From Desulfobacterales bacterium (GTDB lineage Bacteria; Desulfobacterota; Desulfobacteria; Desulfobacterales; JAHEIW01), in the NCBI GenBank assembly GCA_020348305.1, contig CP070746.1, positions 3,862,927-3,910,883 on the forward strand: a DNA stretch of 47,957 nucleotides. The letters are read 5' to 3'. How positions within the stretch are numbered: position 1 is the first letter of the stretch; the number at the start of each line of letters is the position of its first letter. The notes beneath the pieces are model-generated. The model was not told the DNA's origin. It did no database searches and saw nothing but the letters and a program-made list of their open reading frames with translations. This document shows, in pieces, positions 42,947 through 47,957 of the stretch. A program made the position numbers and the translations under genes.

Positions 42947-43026
42947 TCACAGAATATTTTGGTTCCTCTTTGGAGTAGGTTTTTTTGGACGCGTAATTAG
43001 GTGTTTATCCCCTATGCGTGTTACCA

Positions 43027-43132
43027 TTATAGTTATACGAGGTTGAAGCCTCACCTTTCATTTACGACATAAGAAAAAATCTGTACCACCGGCGATCATA
43101 AAATGTGGCCTTTCAAAATCGTATAACTATAA
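43027..43132. promoter_or_regulatory. Widely spaced 14-bp inverted repeat in divergent promoter region
   Basis: TTATAGTTATACGA (43027-43040) and TCGTATAACTATAA (43119-43132) are perfect inverted copies 78 bases apart in the 264-base gap between the lipid kinase and the phosphoesterase. They could be two operator sites for one regulator controlling both genes. Nothing else is seen in the gap. Confidence 0.55.
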
Positions 43133-43210
43133 AGGAAATCGGACAAGGCCCATTGAAAAATACGGTGTGGTAATATATATTCAAATTAGCTTTTTGTAAA
43201 GTAAACTAAT

Positions 43211-44152
43211 ATGACAGAAAAAAAATCATTCACCCTCGCACATCTTTCTGATCCACACATGTGTTCACCACAAGACCTCAGCGCGCATGCGCTGATGAAC
43301 AAACGGATATTTGGCTATTTAAGCTGGCGCCTGCACCGTCGCACCGAACACAGAAAGGAAGTCCTCGCAAGTCTTCAACATGATCTGCAAACCATGCAAC
43401 TCGATCATATTGTCATCACCGGAGATCTGACGCATTTGGGGACACCCATCGATTTTTTTGAGGCCCAGCAATTTCTTCAATCGTTGGGACCCCCATTACA
43501 GGTTACGGTGGTGCCCGGCAATCACGATGCCTATGTAACGGTCGACTGGAAGCATACGTTTGCGCTTTGGACAGAATATATGGCTTCAGATGTAACACCG
43601 CAGACCGCTGCGGTGAGTACCGATTCCCGGCCCCATTTTCCCATTTTAAGGATACGCGGCCAAATAGCCCTCATCGGGATCTCCACAGCTCGACCAAGTG
43701 CACCCCTTTTTGCAACAGGTAGGGTTGGACACATACAACTGCAAAAACTAGAAAATATTCTGACGGAAACAGGTCGACAGGACTTGCTGCGGGTGGTGGT
43801 GATACACCATCCCCCCGTGTCCGGGGTGGTTCGATGGCGCAAGCGGCTTACCGATGCGAACGCATTGCGTGCGGTTTTGAAGCGCTGTGGGGCGGAGATG
43901 GTATTACACGGTCATGTGCATCGGTCGTCATTTACGCAGCTTCAAACAGCTCAAGGCAACGCTCCGGTAATTTGTGTTCCGTCAGCTTCCGCACTTGGCC
44001 GGAATCCTAAACGGCGCGCTCGATTCCATATTTATCACTTCAATCAAAACGATCAGCATTGGGAAATCGGACTGGCTGTGCACAGATATTCGGACAAAAA
44101 AAAGCATTTTGTTGCCGAGAGCGAGCGTCGATTTATACTCCCCAAAAGGTAA
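43211..44152 (+). CDS. Calcineurin-like metallophosphoesterase
   Basis: A 313-residue phosphoesterase with all five dimetal motifs: SDPHM (D14, H16), ITGDLTHLG, PGNHDAY, VIHHPP and LHGHVHRS. It resembles CpdA/LpxH-like enzymes. A membrane signal is not seen. Set between a lipid kinase and lptFG, removing a lipid or head-group phosphate is plausible, but cAMP or other substrates cannot be excluded. No Shine-Dalgarno is visible before ATG 43211. It is transcribed opposite to the rest of the cluster. Confidence 0.8.
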   Translation: MTEKKSFTLAHLSDPHMCSPQDLSAHALMNKRIFGYLSWRLHRRTEHRKEVLASLQHDLQTMQLDHIVITGDLTHLGTPIDFFEAQQFLQSLGPPLQVTVVPGNHDAYVTVDWKHTFALWTEYMASDVTPQTAAVSTDSRPHFPILRIRGQIALIGISTARPSAPLFATGRVGHIQLQKLENILTETGRQDLLRVVVIHHPPVSGVVRWRKRLTDANALRAVLKRCGAEMVLHGHVHRSSFTQLQTAQGNAPVICVPSASALGRNPKRRARFHIYHFNQNDQHWEIGLAVHRYSDKKKHFVAESERRFILPKR

Positions 44153-44236
44153 TATGGTTGCTGACAAAATACGTTTCACCAAAGATATGATATAGCAAAA
44201 AACCAAAATGGGTTGTGTTTTTCAGCCTGCACGAGC

Positions 44237-45322
44237 TCAACGGATGCGTCGTAACAGCCACATGGAAATACCAAAAATGACGAAGGCCGGTGCCAAGGTG
44301 ATGAACGCCGGATGTAGATTAAGTAAAAGTCCCAAATGGCCGAGGATTTGATTGACCAAATAAATTAAGATGCCCGCCATGGAAGCCAAAATAATTCTTC
44401 GGCCTGTCGTAATTTCGCGGCTGTGACCGAAAATAAATGTGAGCGCCAGCAACATCATAACGATGAGGGTCAATGGTAGCGTCGACTTCTGCCAAAATGA
44501 AAGCGCATAGCGTTCTGCATTCTGCCCTCGCTCTTGTAATCCCCGAACATAATGATACAAATCAGATAATGAAAGACTGTCGGGAGGAAGCTCCAAGATA
44601 CTGAGTTGTTCGGCGCTTAGGAAAGCCTCTAAGGTTTGGCTTGGCCGATGGTGGGCTCTGATACCTTGTTCGCTAAAAGTTTTTTCTTCGATATCTTTCA
44701 GTAGCCATTGATCGTTTTCAACGATAATGGCCTCGCGGGCGTGAATGAAACGACGTAACCGTCCCTGCTGATCATGTTCGTAAATATCCAGATCGGCCAC
44801 AGAATCGGCTGAAATCGTTTTACTGACGTGTATATTGGAATGGCCGTGACGGGTCCAGAAGCCGCTTTTGGTCAGCATGATGCCTTTGCCATAGATCGCC
44901 TGTGAACGACTTATGCGGGCGTGTTGTTCAATGGGCGGGGCCACAAACTCTGCAAGGGCAACTGTTGCCAGCATTACCAGCACGCCTGTCGAAACAACAG
45001 TCCGACAAATTTTTTGTACCGATATACCGGCAGCCTGAATGGCAATGAGCTCATTGCGATCCGCCAAAATTCCAAGGGCAACAATACTACCCAGTAGGAT
45101 ACTCAGCGCCATGAGGTCCACTATTCGTTTGGGCACTGTGAGACCCACAAAGACAAACGCATCCGCCAACCCGTAATTTCCCTTTCCAACGTCGTTTAAT
45201 TGCCCCAAAAATTCAAAAAAGCTGAACAAGATAATTAATAGGAATAAAATGAATAGTATCCCCCAAATGGTATAGGTAGCCACGTAGCGGTCAATAGTTT
45301 TCATTTGCTGTCTGAACTTCAT
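44237..45322 (-). CDS. lptG: LptG-like permease of lipid ABC exporter
   Basis: A 361-residue YjgP/YjgQ-family membrane protein with the LptG layout: three N-terminal helices, a periplasmic beta-jellyroll (about 130-250) and three C-terminal helices. The start MKTIDRYVATYTIWG, preceded by a few extra residues, is typical. With LptF and the LptB ATPase it extracts LPS or a related lipid from the inner membrane. It lies 6 bases after lptF. No lptA/B/C genes are in the window, so either these are encoded elsewhere or this is a paralogous exporter for another lipid. Confidence 0.85.
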   Translation of the reverse strand: MKFRQQMKTIDRYVATYTIWGILFILFLLIILFSFFEFLGQLNDVGKGNYGLADAFVFVGLTVPKRIVDLMALSILLGSIVALGILADRNELIAIQAAGISVQKICRTVVSTGVLVMLATVALAEFVAPPIEQHARISRSQAIYGKGIMLTKSGFWTRHGHSNIHVSKTISADSVADLDIYEHDQQGRLRRFIHAREAIIVENDQWLLKDIEEKTFSEQGIRAHHRPSQTLEAFLSAEQLSILELPPDSLSLSDLYHYVRGLQERGQNAERYALSFWQKSTLPLTLIVMMLLALTFIFGHSREITTGRRIILASMAGILIYLVNQILGHLGLLLNLHPAFITLAPAFVIFGISMWLLRRIR

Positions 45323-45328
45323 TGCGTA

Positions 45329-46405
45329 TTAATTCCGTTGCCGTATAAATATTGCCTCTTGATGCCATAGTAAGAGTAAAACAAGTGCACCCAGCAGCAG
45401 GGGGACCCACCAAATTCCCGGTATCGCATTTACTATGTCTTTCTCTATCCAGTTTTTGGCCACAACGGTAAGGTTATAATAGACAGCAAAAATCAAAATC
45501 GCAGATACCACTTTTCCAAATTTTCCCTGACGCGGGGTTGTGCGACTTAAAGGAACAGCGAGCAAAGCCAGCAGCAAGGTAGACAAAGGCGTAGAAAGCC
45601 GCCATTGCAATTCGGCGATATCCTCTAGTTTATCTGAACGAAGCAAATATGGGGTGGGGGCAGCTTTACGTTTATACCCCACGGGGATGGTCTCTTTTGG
45701 CGCCAATAAGTAAGTGGCCTGTTCAAATTTTGTAATTTTGCCTTCTTCGCCTCTGCGCGTAAATTCATATACGTACCCGTCCTTTAATAACAAAACACGC
45801 ACGCCACTTTTATCATCGGTTTTTTGATAGACATGCTTTGCAGAAATAACCCGTAAGGTTTTGCCATCCTGGCTGCGAATAAATACCTGCTCGCCTCGAT
45901 TGAGTGGGTGATTCATTTTTTTAGCAAAGATAACAAGGTCGTTTGATTTGATTTCATAAAAATTTCCGCCTTCCATCCGAGAGATATCAAAGTCGGACTT
46001 GGCTTTCGCTTTTAATTGGTAGATTTCTTCATAGGCCCAAGGACGAACGAACAGTGATATACTTGCGACCAGTATGGCGATTAATATGGAAAGATAAATA
46101 ACGGGCTTCAATATTTTGGAAGTGCTTGCGCCACATGATGCCAGCGCGATCATTTCGGAGTCTCTGTACATTCGCCCCAGGGCTATCACCACAGACAGAT
46201 ACAGCGTGGTGGGCAGCAGCACTTCCAAGGCGATCGCAATCTTCAACAGCAGCATCAGCAATACTGCATCAAGCGGCAGCAGCCCACTGACGGCATCAGC
46301 CAGGTAACCGGCGGCGGTGTAACTGGCAAAAATGCAAATCAGCACAGTGCAGGTCGCCACCATCGGTTTAGTTATTTCATCAATTATATAGCGGTTTATA
46401 ATCAA
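45329..46405 (-). CDS. lptF: LptF-like permease of lipid ABC exporter
   Basis: A 358-residue partner of LptG with the same six-helix plus jellyroll layout (IINRYIIDEITKPMVATC at the start; PTTLYLSVVIALGRMYRDSEMIALASCG, the conserved coupling region, at about 60-87). The start is TTG at 46405; the encoded start motif fits the family, but no strong ribosome-binding site is visible. It is the first gene of the lptFG pair; the nucleotidyltransferase gene lies about 110 bases upstream on the same strand. Confidence 0.85.
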   Translation of the reverse strand: MIINRYIIDEITKPMVATCTVLICIFASYTAAGYLADAVSGLLPLDAVLLMLLLKIAIALEVLLPTTLYLSVVIALGRMYRDSEMIALASCGASTSKILKPVIYLSILIAILVASISLFVRPWAYEEIYQLKAKAKSDFDISRMEGGNFYEIKSNDLVIFAKKMNHPLNRGEQVFIRSQDGKTLRVISAKHVYQKTDDKSGVRVLLLKDGYVYEFTRRGEEGKITKFEQATYLLAPKETIPVGYKRKAAPTPYLLRSDKLEDIAELQWRLSTPLSTLLLALLAVPLSRTTPRQGKFGKVVSAILIFAVYYNLTVVAKNWIEKDIVNAIPGIWWVPLLLGALVLLLLWHQEAIFIRQRN

Positions 46406-46514
46406 GGAACCGTCCGAATGATGCGTATAAGTTTGATTGCCTTATTGACGGAATTTATAGGCTAAGCGCCTATTAAAAAGAATCTTCAGTTTTGCGAATG
46501 TTGTGTGAAATTTT

Positions 46515-47321
46515 TCAAGACGTCTGTTTGGCTACAAGCGTTTGAACAAACTTCCAGTCGCTTACCGTGTCGACATCTATTGCCGCCTCTGGATACGGCA
46601 AAACAATAGCGCCCGCACGGAGCCCCAAGCGTCGCGATATCCGCTTTTGAGCTTCCGCTAGAGACAATCGTCCGAGCAAATAGCGCAACACAGCTATCCA
46701 CCCTAAGACGCTGATCACACGCAACGGCTTTTTGCGCTGATTTTCGATCTGACGCCAGAAATCAGCCACCTCGCGTCCGCCCGGCGTTAAAAAGGCAAAA
46801 AGATTGCAAGAGCAGTAAGCACCATCCCGCAATTTCGTTGCGGTTCTTCTGGTACCGGGATATGCGGCGACGACCGTTTCATGCATCGCTAGACCGGCAA
46901 CAATATCGCAACCGGTTTTGCGAGCTTCCGAACAAAAATAATCCACGATGTGGGAACCTAACAAGGCATGATCTGCAGTGGTTACAAGAACCAATGCGTC
47001 GTCCGGAAGTGACCGCAGGACGTGATATGTGCTTGTGCTTGGTGTTGCCTGATTCTGAAACCATCTGATCTTGCCCGAAGAAATGCGGGCGCTTAGTTCT
47101 GCGTGTTCATCAACTATGGATTTAGCGGGACCGCATAGGATACACGTTCCTATTTCATTGGCGGCGGTTAGCGCATCAAGTACGCGCACCACCATTGGGA
47201 TTTTTCCAACAGGAACCAACGATTTGCACGGAACACCGGCAACCCCTGCCACCGGATCTCCCGGCCCACGGTCCGCCGCAAGCACAACGGCGGTATAAAG
47301 TGAATTTGGTGTACTAATCAT
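46515..47321 (-). CDS. MobA-like NTP transferase
   Basis: A 268-residue nucleotidyltransferase of the MobA/NTP_transf_3 type. The nucleotide loop is VVLAADRGPGDPVAGVAGVPCKSLVPVGKIPM (about 13-44; divergent LAAGxGxR...K), and TTADHALL is the metal-binding DxD-like site. The C-terminal third has a hydrophobic, perhaps membrane-associated stretch (RVISVLGWIAVLRYLLGRL). It would attach CMP or UMP to a sugar, polyol or organic phosphate. Context with lipid kinase and CTP-using enzyme suggests head-group activation. A longer frame begins at 47351 (GTG); ATG 47321 fits the family better. Confidence 0.75.
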   Translation of the reverse strand: MISTPNSLYTAVVLAADRGPGDPVAGVAGVPCKSLVPVGKIPMVVRVLDALTAANEIGTCILCGPAKSIVDEHAELSARISSGKIRWFQNQATPSTSTYHVLRSLPDDALVLVTTADHALLGSHIVDYFCSEARKTGCDIVAGLAMHETVVAAYPGTRRTATKLRDGAYCSCNLFAFLTPGGREVADFWRQIENQRKKPLRVISVLGWIAVLRYLLGRLSLAEAQKRISRRLGLRAGAIVLPYPEAAIDVDTVSDWKFVQTLVAKQTS

Positions 47322-47627
47322 AGTTTGTTTTATCCCAACTTCAAAAACCACGTCCTTTGGGTGTCGTCTGAAATAAAGGGTTGTGCAGGCAACATGCAGC
47401 CGGAGTGCTTGAGCTTACTAAAGTGATGGATTATTGTAAATGTTAAATAACAATTACCTATCCCACAAGTGCGAAATAAACTAGTTTTGGACATTGGGAT
47501 TTAGAATTTGGAATTTATTTGTTATTTGGATATTGTAATTTGGTGCTTTAAAATTTTGCGTTTGAAGCATGGGATGTTTTTCCACGAATTCTCCTTGCCA
47601 ACACTCCAGAAAATTGTTGAAAACGGG
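47322..47627. other. Intergenic region, no gene seen
   Basis: AT-rich spacer between the NTP transferase and the right-edge GNAT gene, both on the reverse strand. No terminator or promoter can be supported. Confidence 0.35.
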
Positions 47628-47957
47628 TCAAACAAGTTGCTTACTGTAAATGCGGTAGCGCTTGTATACCTTACCCCCGATACCATCAAGAATATTTCGC
47701 ATCCCCTTGTTGTCTTCCAGAATCCAAGACAGATCAGCCTGTTCGATACCGCGTCGAACTCCCCGGTCACGAATAGCCTCAATGATTATCAGGGCAAGGG
47801 CGGCGCCGAGGCGTCTTTTTTGAAAATCCTTGCGCACGCCCATTAACGGAACCCGAGCAATCCTGGGAAAGCTCATCTTAAGACGCCACAGCAACTTCAC
47901 CCAACCAAAGGGTAACAGTCGGCCATTCAAATCCCGAATGGCTTCATTTATATTCGG
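47628..47957 (-). CDS. GNAT-fold acyltransferase, C-terminal part
   Basis: About 110 codons of a larger gene that runs off the right edge; the reverse frame is open to the last base. It reads AIRDLNGRLLPFGWVKLLW, PLMGVRKDFQKRRLGAALAL (acetyl-CoA loop) and ADLSWILEDNKGMRNILDGI. These are the end of a roughly 380-residue GNAT family whose members have an LNGRLxPFGWxKxLW signature. As I recall, bacterial ceramide synthase (bCerS) is annotated as a GNAT-like protein of about this size, so an N-acyltransferase role in lipid synthesis is possible. The missing N-terminus is needed to decide. Confidence 0.65.
   Translation of the reverse strand, partial: PNINEAIRDLNGRLLPFGWVKLLWRLKMSFPRIARVPLMGVRKDFQKRRLGAALALIIIEAIRDRGVRRGIEQADLSWILEDNKGMRNILDGIGGKVYKRYRIYSKQLV

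Noticed and set aside
1..47957. CRISPR arrays, rRNA or complete tRNA genes
   Set aside because: No regularly spaced repeats and no full RNA gene were found by reading both strands; only a tmRNA 3' end is present.

Overview
The window looks like a chromosomal segment of an anaerobic bacterium of the Desulfobacterota (old Deltaproteobacteria). This is inferred from gene content: 2-hydroxyacyl-CoA dehydratase activases, a TRAP transporter beside CoA-ester catabolic genes, an acetyl-CoA hydrolase/transferase fused to a GNAT domain, DUF6868 and DUF4405 membrane proteins, and a diheme c-type cytochrome. No rRNA or complete tRNA gene is present, so the taxonomy rests on these families only.

Layout. 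(1) 1-5.8 kb: an MFS transporter, then AT-rich accessory DNA with small cargo genes (DUF6868, GNAT, short asparaginase, DUF4405), a 58-nt repeat, and gene wreckage: a transposase tail, a PP2C phosphatase tail, a GIY-YIG nuclease without a start codon, and an AAA ATPase with an in-frame stop that still has its promoter/operator. (2) 5.9-14.4 kb: a reverse-strand ThDP enzyme, then a forward operon with a tandem ASKHA/DUF2229 activase and its HgdB-like partner, followed by a flippase-like membrane protein. (3) 14.4-19.3 kb: a junction region with dispersed 42-bp repeats, a 26-bp sequence matching the 3' end of tmRNA (probable attachment site), a diheme cytochrome, small unknown proteins, and an ADP-ribosylglycohydrolase. 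(4) 19.4-31.0 kb: a catabolic island with an OYE-type reductase, an alpha/beta hydrolase, a complete TRAP transporter, a second multidomain OYE, and a convergent operon of class III CoA-transferase, DUF35 protein, thiolase and quinone reductase. Together these suggest uptake of an organic acid, CoA activation, reduction and thiolytic cleavage. (5) 31.1-32.4 kb: three pseudogenes (MBL hydrolase, VIT transporter, internally deleted second copy of the diheme cytochrome). (6) 32.8-36.2 kb: a sugar-type ABC importer without its ATPase. (7) 36.2-41.0 kb: a RAYT transposase fragment, a VapBC pair, the CoA-hydrolase/GNAT fusion, and a small acidic protein upstream of a radical SAM enzyme. (8) 41.0-48.0 kb: an envelope-lipid cluster.

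The most interesting part is region 8. A Tam41-like CTP:lipid-phosphate cytidylyltransferase is coupled to a DAG/ceramide-kinase-like enzyme. Nearby are a metallophosphoesterase, an LptF/LptG pair, a MobA-like nucleotidyltransferase and a GNAT protein running off the right edge. Kinase, CTP activation, head-group nucleotidyltransferase and LPS-type export genes in one place suggest a dedicated anionic lipid or sphingolipid pathway with its own exporter.

A recurring regulatory theme is that both transporter operons place a long stem-loop directly after the periplasmic binding-protein gene and before the membrane components, as in malE-malF. All identifications are by eye from motifs and family resemblance; no database search was possible.
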